A stretch of 64,000 nucleotides of DNA from assembly GCA_023014335.1 (NCBI GenBank), contig JAECYW010000007.1:3162001-3226000 (forward strand). The letters run 5' to 3'. This document shows positions 33,950-46,243 of the stretch, piece by piece (within the stretch, counting starts at the first letter, position 1; each line of letters starts with the position of its first letter). The translations under genes and the position numbers were made by a program. This DNA comes from Galerina marginata. Its lineage: Eukaryota; Basidiomycota; Agaricomycetes; Agaricales; Galerinaceae. The notes under the pieces are model-generated. The model had not been told where the DNA came from. It did no database searches and saw nothing but the letters and a program-made list of their open reading frames with translations.

Positions 33950-36900
33950 TGGTGGATTCCGCATTTTTACTAAATTTCACAGAGTTCAACGAAGGATTTC
34001 CCGAGAATTCTGTCTACGGTATTTGACCTCGTGTCAGCCGCTCTCTGAGGTTTCTTCAGGTTTGAAGCATTCTTTGAAAGTGAAAAGGTGCGTCCGGAAT
34101 AATATTGCTATCAAGATAGATAAACTGTGCTACATAAGTTACATTTGGGGATCGTCCTGGTCTTCGATTTTGAAATTCATTCAGCTGTCTCCAAGCTTCC
34201 ATCACGCTTCGCAAAAATAATACAGGCCATACACACGTATCTGTTCAAAGAGTCTACGCCCAAGCGATGAGGCAATAAAAGCAATCTATGCGCCGCAGCC
34301 AAGTACGAGTTCACATAGATACCCAAGGTAGGAGAATATGAGCATTGTGCAAGGCATTTTTTAGGGACCAACGACAGGAATCTGTTGCCGGAAGGAAAGC
34401 CAGGAAGTAAGTGGGAAGGAGATGGAACGAATAAGCAGATGGAGAGCGACTGTCAGTGAAGAAAATTGGATAACCAACGACCTCCAGCACATGGACACCG
34501 AGTGGCATCGCAGAGATAGGATTGATCGTTAAATTCTTAAATCCAAGCACCAGGCAGCGCTCTCGATAAGTTAGATGCACCCATGAAAGCAATGAGCAAG
34601 ACGGACCGCGGTTATTTCGAGATAAGATTTCATCGCAGCGATTGTCGTGGGAAATCTTTGATTTCGGGTCGGCTCGGTCTCGGCATTGCCATCATGGGCT
34701 GAACTGTACAGTCGACGCGTTGACAGGTCGAATCTTGTCGTCTTTCCATCAACATCCGTCTTCCCGCCTCTAACAGTTTCAGCAAGGTACGCGTTTCTTC
34801 ATGACTTTCATTCGATCCTTGGTTGACGATAGTATTCTACTCTAGGTTCTGGGACAGCAGACCAGTCGACGGTCTACAGACGCGAACCTTCTCTCCCTCA
34901 GTGCGTGATTTCCTGGCTCTCCCCCTCCTTTTCGACTGACTGACTGGTGTTCGTCACAGCTCCCACTTTCAGCACGACGAGTCTGAATAACGTTCCTAAA
35001 GGTTCAGGAGAGCGTCAAAGGTTGTCCATGTACGCCCTATAATATTCCATAGTTCATTCATTCGCTCATTCGCTGTCGACAGTGTTATTGCTTTAGAATT
35101 ACCATCAATGAGCTTCACGATGTCTCCGTGGAGATCATCGATCATGGCTCACGTCACATCGCCCTCGTCAGCCTGACACACCTGTACACCCAACACCGAA
35201 AGCTTCATGGTAAGGCCAGATATCTATCACGGTTGTCCCTTGGTTCCTAATTCAATTTTCCTTTTAGGTCCGCCTCCTGCTCTTGAAGTAACGTTTAACA
35301 CGCGCCGTCTTCCCCGTCTTCGGCCTCGCAGCACAACTGCGTTTCCATTACCCCTTGGCGTTACCTTTGTTCCTCTGGTATCTCGCTTCGAGCAGTCAGC
35401 GGTGGATGGATGTTCTGCCTTGAACTTCATGGCACCAGAGCTGCGGCAAGTTGTTCCACTTCAATCTGCGGAGCACTCGATTTCGTTCCGGAGTCATCCG
35501 CCGCTACCGCCTCTCTGGGACCTCTTTCGTGATCATGGTTCGTTTTTATCTCCTACCCTAGTTGCTGGTCTAACTCAAAGTATAGTTGGCTGCTGAGCGT
35601 CATTCGGATTTGCCCCCCACAATGATGGCCTTCCCTATTACCTCTCTGGTGAATATCGTCAGAAGTTTTGGTTACATATGTTCATTTTCTTTCACTCTTA
35701 CCTTCGCTAGCAAACTCACTGATACCGTGTAGGATCCATGTGTAGATATCGGGCTCAACGTACGACTCCTTTAGCGTCGTAGCTGGAAGGCAGAAGCTAC
35801 ACTGCCACGTCATCATGGGAGCCACCATCATCGCCCGACTCTACTAGCGCCATGTCATCTTTCTGTTCTGGTCTCGCCGGGCTCGGGTATGTTTGTTTCT
35901 TCTCTCTTCTCTTATTCTTAACGAAATGTTGACCATCGAAATTGTTATAGGTTCCATGATAGCTTCGACACGAAACCGTGATCTGAGCAGCCAACCCACT
36001 GCGCGAGCTGGATGGCAGACGACCAAGTAAGTATTTTCTACTGTATGCGCTAATTTTATTTCCTTTCTGAAGTTTCGTAACCTAGGATTGGGCTGAGCAA
36101 CATCAATATTCGTCGAAGTTTCGGAAGGCTCATCACTCCTATGGAGGTCGTCGACAGCGCGAGGTTGATAGGAACTACATCCTCCGATGGGCTTGTGGCG
36201 ACTCAAACCAAGAGGTGTAGAACCATAGGTTCGATCTTTCTCGCCCTTGGTGCGTGATTTCCCTGTTCTCCCCCTCTTCTTCGACTTACTGACTGGTGTC
36301 CGTCACAGCCCCCACTTCTAGCACGATGTGCCTGAATAACGTTTCCCGAGGTCCAACATAAATATAGCATCGGAAATTGTCTAGGTACGGCCCATAATAC
36401 TCAATGGCTTCTTCATTCGCTTATTCGCCGTTGACAGTGTTGTTGCTCTAGAATTACCCTCATTGCGCTTGACGATGCCTCCGTGGAGATCATCGCCTAC
36501 GTCACATCGCCCTCATCGGCCAGGACCGCCTATATATCGAGCGTCAACAGCATGAAGGTAAATCTAAATATCTGTCACAACTCTCCCTTAGTAATCAGTC
36601 CATAATCGCTTTTTCCTTGCAGGTCTGTATGCCACTCTACAAGGACCGTTCACGATGCGCCGTCTTCCCCGCCCGCCGCCCTGCCCAGCCCTTGCTCGTC
36701 AGACATCCTGCTTTCAAGCAAGCGGTATTCATGCTTGAGACCAAAGTTGCTGTCCTTCCAAGCTTACGATGGGTAGTCTCTATTCGCAGGTTTGGATGGA
36801 TAATGTTGGCGCTTCGAATGCTTAATCTTGGTATTGTCGGAGCTGCGACGGATTCGACCTCAATCCATATCTGCCATTTGGAGTTCGTAGCCGCCGACGG

Positions 36901-37850
36901 TCATGGCTGTCGGGGGCGCATGGTTCGTTTTCGTCCTACCCCTACCTCGACTGTTGCTGACTTACAACACGTAGAACTCGTGGGAGCTACCTACGACGTT
37001 GTCTATGGGTTCAAGTAAGCCCATATTCTCATCAGGCTGTCTTTTGGTTTCTGATCCCTTTCCCTTTCCAGGTCCAAAACCCACAGTACAAACATCACCC
37101 GTCATCAGCAGTTATTCGTTCGGCAGCCTGCTTTCGAGCAGGCGACACTCGGGTTCGAACTCGGATGCTGGTGGTCCGTCGTGTATGGTTCATCCTTCGC
37201 AGTCTGGAAAGGATCACGCTGGCTCCTCAGCTGCCACATGTTCATGTCATTGGAATCATGGCGTATTCCAACCTCGGTGTCCAAGTGGTGGGCATCACAT
37301 AATGCCGTTCTGCGAATATTGGCCGTGTTTCGGTTGATTTGTTCGTTTTTCTCTCAGTTTACATTTGCTCTTGCTAACTTACAACGCGTAGAATTCCTAG
37401 GCGGCGTATTTCATGAGCTCGGTACCCGACTCCTTTGGTTTGGTCGCAGGCACAGGCACAGGCAACACCGCCACGTGTCATCGCTTCAACTAAGTAGAAT
37501 TTTTTTACAACACTCACAGTGATACGAGCTGCAGCCTAAGGCCGACTGGGCCAACGTCCATGTCATCTTTTTGTAGTTTACAGGCTTGGTCCTGGCTCGC
37601 CGTATGTTCCTTTCTCGCTTCTTAGCCCTAACAAAAAACTGACCTTCAACGTTGTTTGTAGATTACTGCATGCCTTCGATGCGAAATCGTGAGTTTTTGG
37701 GGCGAACTCCTCCTGGAGCTAGAGCTGTGGCGAGTTTGACTCTGATTCTCATCTATTATCGGAAAATGGCGATGTTGGCGGTAGGGGTAAGTAGAACCTT
37801 CACTCTCGCTCAGGCTGCGTAGCCGGCGCCACCTGCCAGTATTCGAACCC
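33950..37850 (+). repeat. Copy R7 of the large intron-bearing repeat family
   Basis: Three exon-like blocks with following intron-like blocks are clear: near 35100-35271 (donor gtaaggcc, acceptor ccttttag), near 36470-36623 (gtaaatct, ccttgcag) and near 37008-37072 (gtaagccc, ctttccag). The left end (34.10-34.20 kb) resembles 42.75-42.83 kb. The gatcggctcgg-like block is at about 34667. A minus-strand frame (34592-34311) matches the one in other copies. The region 37451-37466 has a caggca tandem. Confidence 0.65.
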
Positions 37851-37863
37851 TTACTATTCGCAG

Positions 37864-38089
37864 TGCCTTCCTGGAAGCGGCATAACCCGATGCTCAATCG
37901 ACCTCGATTGCTTCAACCCCGGCTGCTCGGATGGGTATGCTGAGTGCCTTGCACCGGAATGTGAAGATGGTCGCTGTACGGCTGTTATATGTACCAAGGT
38001 CCCGGGTGCTTGCTCTGTAAGTTATGAATTAATCCTGAGACTTGGCTCAAGAAGAAATGGATTGCTAAGTCGTCTGTTATCCCCAGTGA
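37864..38089 (+). pseudogene. 3' part of a small Cys-rich secreted protein gene
   Basis: After an acceptor (cgcag) the exon 37864-38016 encodes 51 residues with nine cysteines (CSIDLDCFNPGC, CEDGRCTAVIC, GACS). A 70-nt intron (gtaagt to ccccag, 38017-38086) follows and the next three bases are the stop TGA. The same arrangement and cysteine pattern occur at 58.0 kb. No signal-peptide exon is found upstream; the sequence there belongs to the repeat family. It is therefore a 5'-truncated copy. Confidence 0.55.
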
Positions 38090-39052
38090 ATGAGGTTACT
38101 ATTATTTACGGGATGAAGGGATAAGATTACGCTTTTTATTTGCGAAGGAATATGTTGGAGGTGCTCAGGATGCTTCGCTTCGCAAGCTTCACTGCGTGGG
38201 GGTTCGAGGAGATTCTTACAGTATAATATTGACACGAAGTCTCCATCACCCCTCGATTCTATGTTTGATCGCCACACATCCCGCTTTTGAGCAGGCCATA
38301 TTCATGGACTTCTGGCAAAGAAATCCCCCAACTTCTTTGAGGTGCTCAAAGTTAGGGCGACAGTTTATGAGTCCATGGAGATTGACCTGGGTTCGAGAGA
38401 ATATGCGAGGAAGAAACGACGACAAGAAAGCAAACAATCACAGGAAATCAGTAAATGAATGCCAGAGGTCCATTAGAAGGTACCAGTGTGTATGTACCAG
38501 GAAAGGACCGTGAGGTCATTGGGCTTGAATTACGGTAAATAAGACACCGTTGAAGACACACAGCACAATGTCAATCCAACTCCGAGACGAGCCAATCCTC
38601 ACCTCTAAGGTTTGAAAAGCTGTTCTCAATCTAGCAACCTAGCCAGTCAGAAAATGATCATCAAGATCAGAAGCGAACTCGCCCAGTGCGACAAAGCAGC
38701 GGCGGTGAAGTTGAGCCATAATGGAGAGGTTAAGTTCCTTGGATGTTGGGTAGATTGGTTTACAAGCAGAACAAGCAGGTAATAATAACACGAGCAGCTA
38801 ATAACCAGGGAGTGCTTGTACGACCCCCGACCAAATTCTTATTGAAGTTCAAAATAAGAAATATCCATTAACATTTGTTGGCCAGCACACCACGGACGAC
38901 CTTCTTCCCGAGAAAGAATTAGCACGAAAGCCCGTAAAATATGTGATATAATTTGGTCACTGAAGGAAATTTCCTCGAGCGTACATTTCACCTATCGCCT
39001 GAAGAACGTGTTGAGCAATCCTCGTGCTATAACGAAGAAGGCGTTATCAATT
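38090..39052. other. Stretch without a supported gene
   Basis: Open frames here are short and lack recognisable features on either strand. Confidence 0.4.
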
Positions 39053-39590
39053 TCACATATGTCGGCATTGTAGGGGGATATGTTTGAAATCTGGGCCATT
39101 GACACTAAGCAGACCATCTAAGACGAATCTAGTTTCTCCTGTATCGCACACATTTATACCACTAGTCAAAAAGGCCTTATCGATTCTATCCATCAATTTT
39201 CTGAGTTCAGGCTCGTAACGAGCTCGTTGATTTATACACTCCCTCGACGTCATACACCTAGAATGTTTTCATCAGGTGGATAGAAAAACAGGTAAAATAC
39301 AAGTAAAATATAACTTACGATCCTTCACAACAGATCTCGCCGTCTGCGCCTGTCAAGATCTCCGCTCGTAAGCAGCAAGCATTATGAACAACTAAGTAGT
39401 CACTTACACACTCCGCCGTCACCTGGGAAGCCTGGACCATGATTAGTTGAATTCTCTTGCAGGGCTCGAGTTGAAACGCACATAGTACTTCACGGGAAGC
39501 AAGTATATTGCCAGACGCAGCTTCAGGAAGGGCGCAGGAATACGAGAAAAAGTTGAGCAACGCAATTATGGAGATGAAAGAAAGCTTCAT
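39053..39590 (-). CDS. Small secreted Cys-rich protein, 126 aa
   Basis: Four exons are in phase: 39590-39461, 39422-39408 (15 nt), 39349-39319 (31 nt) and 39257-39053. The protein has a signal peptide (MKLSFISIIALLNFFSYSCA) and then a cysteine motif EPCDGGVCADGEICCEGSC, followed by a helical, charged C-terminus ending LQCRHM. No family name is known to me. The first intron (39460-39423) begins gcaaga, is only 38 nt and has a branch-like ctaat; the same junction in the 33-kb copy is 32 nt and begins gcaagt. Reading through it destroys the cysteine motif. Secretion is inferred from the signal peptide. An effector-like role is possible but unsupported. Confidence 0.65.
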
Positions 39591-39935
39591 GGTGAAGTTT
39601 TGAGTCGTCAGATTGCAATGGGGGTGATGGTTGCCTCAAGTTGAGCCGTGAGTTATGACTCAAACCCTACCGCCATACATACAGTTTCGGCCTTCGGGGC
39701 GTAGGCTTCTACCCATTTTTAGTCAATCAAAGCCCAAGTGTATAGCCAACAGCGGTGGGCTGAAGGTTCACGATTGGAGCTGATTTGAGTTACATAACGA
39801 TTCGTGCTGGGCGGAAGAAGTAATTTTAGACCAGAGGCTATCCAATCCACTGGCCAGCTACATATGTATGTAACCTGTTCACTGATCAATGTTACGGCGG
39901 GCTGCTGCGTCAGCGTATGAGTAGTAGTTTACTTA
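39150..39935. repeat. Segmental duplication, copy 2 (pair with about 33.0-33.9 kb)
   Basis: This is the partner of the 33-kb segment. It keeps the intact version of the minus-strand secreted-protein gene. Both copies lie directly next to members of the large repeat family. Confidence 0.8.
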
Positions 39936-42860
39936 ACGATCTTCAACAGCTGGACACAGATTGGTATCGCAGGGGCGGAATAGATCGTTGAGCAACCCAA
40001 GCATTGGGCTGCGCTCTCGATAAGTTAGCTGCGCCCATGAGAGGAATGAAGCAGAAAGGTTGCGGTTATTTTTGAGATAAGATTGCGATTTGACGATCAT
40101 CGTGTGAATTCGGTGAGATCAATTCGGCTCGGTCCTCGGCATTGCCATCGTGGGGCTAAACTGTACAGTCGACGCTGAACCTTCCCCGCCTTTCATCACC
40201 ATCCGTATTGCAGCCTCTAGTGTCTACGCTCTTGTGCTCTCGTGCTTTCATCATGTCTGTCATGTTTCTTCTGCCAAGGTAGATGCTACTCGTGTAGGCA
40301 AAAGTACGCATTTCTTGACGACTTTCGTTCTTTCATTCCCTGGATGGTAGTTGACGGTTGTCTCCAGATTCTGGGGCTGGAGGCGTGTCGTTTTGGATGT
40401 ACGGAACCTTATGGAGCTCTACGCGTCTAGAGAAGCGATCTCTCTCTTCAAATGTGCGCGATTTCCTCGTCTATCCCGACAATCCGTCTTACTGACTGGG
40501 TCCGTCACAGCTCTCACCACCTACAAGACGCGTCTGGATAACCCGAGAGGTTGGAACCGAGTTTGGTATGGGTATGTCTCCGACGTTTCTCGTGAACCAT
40601 TCCCTCATCTGCGGTCTTTTCACCACATTTAGTCCATGTCGCTGCTTAGACGGTTTCTACAGAGGAAGATGGGCATGTAGATGCGGTCTTGCGGCTTGCC
40701 TGATAAGTGACGGTGCGTGATTTTCTACGACTTCGGTTTGTGCCTTCGTTAATAACGAATACTCATTTGTCTAGGTCCAAGCTGGGTGTCCTCACCATCG
40801 TCAAGGTATGCTCATTCACGCGCTCATTCGTCGTTGTTGCCTTAGTCCTAACTTCAATGAGCTCCACGACGTCTCTGTGAAGATAAGTCGTCGATCAGAA
40901 CCGCCTTTACACTAGCACCAAACGTTTGAGGGTAAGCCCAGATATTGATCCAGATTCTTTTTTAGTTGCTAATTCCGGTCCAAACACAGCAGTACAAGTA
41001 TCGTTCAACACGCGCCTGCACGGCCGCGTCAACACTACCCTTCGGCGCCGCGCTTGCTCGTTATGCATTCTACTTCAAGTAAGCGGCACTAGGGCTCGAG
41101 ATTGGATGCTGCCAGTCCATCCTTGGCGACGGTGGATGCCAGGTCATCCCTTTTAGAGTTTGGGAGGGATAAGCCTGCTGCCTCGACTTTAGTATCATCC
41201 GTTCACTGTTCACTGGCACGTCCGAATCCGTCATTTGGAGTTCGTTCTCTTCGGGGTGATGAGCATTGGAGGCGCAGGTTAGCAGTGGCTAGGAATTCAG
41301 ATTAGGCCGAGGCTTGCCTGCCCTGACTGCCTCTCTACGAAACAGTCGAAACTTCGTCACTGTTATTTTTTTTTTGTGGTTGTGAGGGTTAATGGTTCGT
41401 TTTCATCCCACTTTTGCCTTCACTGTTGCTCACGTATAACTGTAGAATTTCTAGGAGGAACCACCCTGTTTATCAGGCTCGTCGCTGGCGGGAGCGACAC
41501 CGCCACGTGTTCAGGAAGTTAACTGGAAGCTACGTACGACTCCCAATGCGATAGGACCTGCAGCATGAGGTCGACTGGATCAACGACGTCCATGTCTTCT
41601 TTCTCTGTCTGACATAGCTAGGCTCGCGTATGTCCACCTCTTTTTTCTCCTCTTAGCTCTCATGAAACTAACCATCGATGTTTTGGTAGATTCCTTCACT
41701 GCTCCAACACGAATGGGTGTGAATTGAGCAGGCGAACTCCTGCTGGAGCTGAAGCTGCGGAATGTTCGACGCCAATGCTCGTCTATGACTTGGAGAACGC
41801 TTGTCAAGGGTCTTGGAGGCGCATGTTGGTTGCAGCGACTGGTCCCAGGATTACCGGCTCTCTGTGGTACATATCGCCCTGGCTTTCGGTGATAATGGAT
41901 AATCGTTCGTTTTCATTTCACTTTTATCTCCGCAGTCGCTGATTTACAACACGTAGAATCCATGAGAGGAGGTACCATGGTTCTTGTCGACTTTTTCGTG
42001 TCGTCGTTGGCAGAGGCGACTCCGTCAGATGTTTGGGACGGCCGAACACCGTAGCCACGGCCCACCGGGGGGTCGACTGAACCCCTGTCGTCGTTAACAT
42101 TCACGAAGATTGATCCATCCATCTTTCATTGATCTAGGTTCGCGTATGTTCATTTCTCGTATGTCAATGCGATAGTGACATTGACTGTCGATGTTGTTTT
42201 AGATTGCATAATTGCTTCGGTACGCAATGATATGAGCTGGCGCACCGTATTCGGGTGACTGATGATCAGGTCCGTACCTCTTGATACTTATTTTATTTTC
42301 ATGCTAACGTTTTCTGGATGGGCAGGAGCTGCACCAACCAGGGATTCTGCGAGTTTCTCAACTACTTAAACGTAAGTAGGGCTCTCATCCTCCAATCTGA
42401 TAAATACTTAAACTCATGATCGATAGTTATAGTAGTGGTTACGGCTCCGCCGTCGGGCGCTAGCTGCAACAGTGGTGTGGATTACGCCCAGAATTTACGG
42501 GTACTTCCTGGTTGCACCTATTTTGGATAGCTTCGCTGGGACCTCTGATTATTTTAGATTCGTTTACATGTTGCCCTTACCGATGATGCTGTACTAACAA
42601 CGAACGAGAAAGGTCACCGACTGAGCTATCGTGGCTCCTCCGTCGGCTTGATTGTTGTCGATTAGATCAGGTTTAGGTCGTGCTTTTAATGTAAAGCTTT
42701 CTTTTCCCCAAAGTTGACCTGGGTTCATTCGGGATATTCTCTACCAAGATAGAGACCTCATGTTATTGGGATTCGTCCTGCTTTCTAATTTTGAAATTCA
42801 TCCTGCTGTTTCCTGAAGCTTGTATCTTTCTTTGTACATCGCAGCACCGCTCATCGTGCA
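39935..42860 (+). repeat. Copy R8 of the large intron-bearing repeat family
   Basis: Family blocks are present at about 39956 (ttggtatcgcaggg), 40123-40175 (gctcggtcctcggcattgcc), 40300-40720 (alignable with 1018-1400) and 40860-40930 (exon-like block followed by gtaagccc). The right end near 42.75 kb resembles the left end of R7. No intact frame remains. Confidence 0.65.
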
Positions 42861-43304
42861 CACTAAAGGCTCCTTTGGAGCCTCCTGGGATTATGACCGT
42901 TGTACTCATAAGTACCATTCTTGCTACCCTCGTTCATAACTAGAGCGTGCTACTTAAGTGCTCCTTCAACGGAAGCTTACATTATCATCGACCGTAGCAT
43001 GAATTGCTATCTGCGTGAAACTGAAGTACATTTATAATCTTTAACTGTATCGGGGATACCTGTGACCGGGGAGGGAAGTATAAATGAGAACAGCAGGAGT
43101 TAACGCGCTTGGGATGTAAAATCCTGCAGAAAGACCCATGCTCCTATGCCTGCGATGTACCACGGGTTGGACAAGTATATCTATATCTATATTTGAATTT
43201 ATCTTCGACTTGTAACGCAAAAATATACGAGAATTGGAACTGGGAATTTGAACGCTTGAAGGCAACTGGTGTATTTTTCCGAATTGATGCGAAGTATAGC
43301 TACT
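42860..43304. other. Intergenic DNA at the 3' side of the GH7 gene
   Basis: No gene was recognised. The part next to 43305 should hold the 3' untranslated region of the minus-strand cellulase gene. Confidence 0.4.
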
Positions 43305-44606
43305 TTACAGCAGGTAAGTCGAATCTATATTACCAAACTTAATGTTCGAGAAGGTAACGTTAACAGAGGGTCCGCCAGAGGTGTCAAGTCCCCCCGGGCA
43401 GCTTCCCGCTCCAGGTCCGTCGAGCCAGGTCATGCCACCACTCGGGTCATCCCATAAGCTAAAGACCAACACCATTCCCGTGTTGAACGCCGTGCTCAAA
43501 GGTTTCATGCCGCCAGTTTCGTCGAACAAATTCGTGGCGCCCATGATCGTCCTCTGGTCATCGCAGAATTTTTCGGAGAGAGAGTTGAGCGGAGGCATAC
43601 CCGCGACTTTTGTAGATGGGGTTTGGTGGATGCGGCCATTTTGGACGTAGAGACGGCGGATTTCGGTGAGATGTCCGGAGGAGCGACCGTTATTGGTCAG
43701 GAATTGGGTTACTACAGTGAACTTTTTGCTGGTGTCGACTGTTAGTCCGGGACCATAGAACTGGGGGGCGCCTTGATGAAAAGCGTTGAAAGCGCAGCCA
43801 TTACCATCGCATTGGCCCTGGCATCCGGCTCCGGAGCACGTATATGGGCCATTCTGTAAGCAGCCGTGGGTGGTGAACGCGTTGGAAACCCTGTTCGCTT
43901 CCCAGATATCCATCTCATTGCAGCAGATACCATTATTTGCCATGTTGGCCTAAAAGAACAGATTAGACACCCCCAAAGCCAGAATCATGCGTGTAATGCT
44001 TACCTGACCGTTAAAGAAGTTATCACCGGACGGGCATTGCGCGTCGCAGTAGCCAGTACCGTACTTGGCGCCTGCCTTGTTCGTAGGCGCATTACCACCA
44101 TGTGCATCCATTTGACTGAAGTATAGTGCTGCGTTCATGCCACAGGCGACCTGGCTGAGATCAACGTCGAAGGAGAACTCTTGCTGGTTGAGTTTGAACA
44201 TCTGGTACGTCTTTTCGTCGTCGGCTAGAAGATAGATGCGAGGACCAGAGTTGGTGACAGTGTTTAGTGTAAGGGTTACCGAGTTGCCGCTGGTGACGAC
44301 GCCAGACGAGGCGTAGCTGACACCTTCAACGGCGCAGTTCGCGGCGCAGGTGGTGGGATCGGGGCAAATGGTGGGGTCCCAGGTGTTTCCGTTTTTGCAG
44401 TTGGTATAACCGCCGACGTTATGGGTCCAACGCCAGTTGGCATCGAAGGTGACAGAGCCATTGACCTTACGACAAAAACCTGGAAGTGTGCACTCCTCCC
44501 AAAGGAGCGGTGGGTTAATCTCTGGTGTGTTGGTCCCTATTTGCTGGCCGTACGCGGCGGCCACAAAAAGTGACGCGAGAGCGACAAGAGAGCGTGAAGA
44601 GGACAT
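43305..44606 (-). CDS. GH7 endoglucanase-type cellulase, secreted
   Basis: Two exons (44606-44004 and 43949-43305) with a 54-nt intron encode 415 aa. GH7 enzymes hydrolyse beta-1,4-glucan with retention; this one should act outside the cell on cellulose. The signal peptide is [20 protein letters not shown]. The catalytic motif [12 protein letters not shown] is intact (nucleophile Glu, Asp, acid/base Glu in ExDxxE spacing). Cysteines are abundant, as expected. Features such as [32 protein letters not shown] and the short length resemble the endoglucanase branch, which lacks the tunnel-forming loops of cellobiohydrolases. No linker or carbohydrate-binding module follows [11 protein letters not shown]. 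The start was chosen at the ATG before the signal peptide, 39 nt below a TATA box. Confidence 0.95.
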
Positions 44607-44644
44607 CTTCTTTTGCGACAAGAGGATGGGATGAGCTCATGGTG

Positions 44645-44652
44645 CTTTTATA
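44645..44652 (-). promoter_or_regulatory. TATA box of the GH7 gene
   Basis: TATAAAAG on the minus strand lies 39 nt upstream of the chosen start codon, a usual spacing for strongly expressed fungal secreted-enzyme genes with a short leader. Confidence 0.6.
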
Positions 44653-45995
44653 TTGCGAATAATGACGCGGCAGACGGAGAATGTCCGCCAGTACCAGTGT
44701 TAATAGTATGAGCTGGTGAGTTTTTCTTTGCCCCAGATGACAGGAAACGTCGTTGATTCATCCGTAGTACCACCTGAGTTTTTGTCAAGAAGAAAAGTTA
44801 TCGTACTCATCAGAGCGTGAGCGCGGACAGTACTCACTATTTAAGTAGTTTTTCCGGAGAAGGCAGCAGGCGCGTCGTTATTTTCCCGGTTTTTTCGATG
44901 CCTCAAAAGTTAAAGCGGAATCCCCGAACATGCAGCGACTAGGTTGCGGATCAGGCCCTAATTACATCCCGAGAACGTTCCGAGTTACGACCGGCCAAAC
45001 GTGGCCTTTCGCATTCACTGAGCAATAAACGAGTTGGCCAATTGCTGGAGAACTGTATGATAGGGTTAATATCAGGCTAACCTGATGTTTGGATAGCTGC
45101 TGACTGGATGCAAAGCAAATAGCAGGGAACTACAGCCTAGAAAGGTCGATTGCCCTGCCAGTGATAGAACGAACATTGTCGGGTCACTCAGGCGATTCTT
45201 GGTAAAGAAGCGATTTCAAGGTGGGATGATAGTTGTAGTTGTCCAGTTGGTAAAACCTTTGAGGGCAATGCGGTGGAAATTACGTCGGTCAAACTTGGAG
45301 AAGGTTAACAGTGAAAGGGGGAATCGTGTCCTTCCACTGAGCGTGGAAATATTGTTCAAATTACGTAAAAACTTCCATCGCCTTCCACTAAGTAGTTCCA
45401 GGTTAGGTCTTTCCAAGGTCTTTCTGTCTACGTTGTGCTAACCTCAGTTCTTCCTTCCATTATGCCCGTATTTTCTCCAGCGCGTAAGTCAAATATTTGT
45501 GGAACTTTAACCCATCAAAGCGGTCGCCTCTGTCCTTCAATATGTCCTGATTCCTGTTGGATTCCTGAAATATTGTCGAAATCTTCTGCTGAGCGCAGAA
45601 TTAATCATTATCGTTGTGCTTTATTGATATTTATAGCTTCCTCGCAACGCCGCAGTTTCAATAATTAAGCGGCTCGGACAAATATATTTATGAAGCTTGG
45701 AGACTTGGGGCTTCAACCTGATTCCAACGGGAACGAAGCCGTAAACCGAATAGATCCCGATCTATACACTGAGTTGCACTCAAGCAACGGACGGAAGTGC
45801 GACTTGGTGCGAACACGGTGGGTTATAAATTTAATTCATTCGTATAAGCTGAACACCGTAATTTTCTATTAGGACAATTTTCAGTGATTTGGCCGGAGAG
45901 GGGAATGTAGATTTATGGTTCACTCATGGGAGCGTTTAACTGACCCCATGGAACGCTTAGCCTTTGGAAATACTCAAGCACACACAACGTAACAC
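44653..45995. other. Intergenic stretch
   Basis: No gene is supported. The part near 44.65-45.0 kb should contain the promoter of the cellulase gene. A short GC-poor region and several small open frames occur without recognisable products. Confidence 0.4.
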
Positions 45996-46198
45996 TCACC
46001 CAGGAGGAATGCAGCCCGGATGAAAAGTGTTAGGAGGGCAGTTTATAGCCTCTGGTTTGACCTCTGGGATATGCCCGTCAGAACGCGAGGAAAACATGAA
46101 GAATAAAAGTCGTAGTCACCAATGGGCAGGGAAGCGACGCATGCAGTGCCGGCGACGACGACAGCCATGAAGCAGCGGAGATATCCAGTAATCTTCAT
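45996..46198 (-). CDS. Very small secreted peptide precursor, 48 aa
   Basis: Exons 46198-46120 and 46063-45996 join in phase over a 56-nt intron (gtgact to tatcccag). The product starts with a signal peptide (MKITGYLRCFMAVVVAGTAC) and has a mature part of roughly 24-26 residues with two cysteines (INCPPNTFHPGCIPPG). A TATA box lies 46 nt upstream. The ATG, signal peptide, intron and stop are all mutually consistent, but the very short length limits confidence. No family is recognised. The gene lies 1.4 kb upstream of the GH7 gene on the same strand. Confidence 0.55.
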
Positions 46199-46243
46199 TT
46201 GAGGATCCGATTGAACTGGATGAACTGGGTCCAGCTGTGTCGC

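Noticed and set aside
35207..35596. A 129-codon plus-strand frame as a stand-alone gene
   Set aside because: It lies inside repeat copy R7 and crosses an intron-like block also found in other copies; treated as part of the repeat.
44607..44621. Five-codon N-terminal extension of the cellulase from a TTG
   Set aside because: TTG is not an expected start here and the extension would precede an otherwise complete signal peptide.
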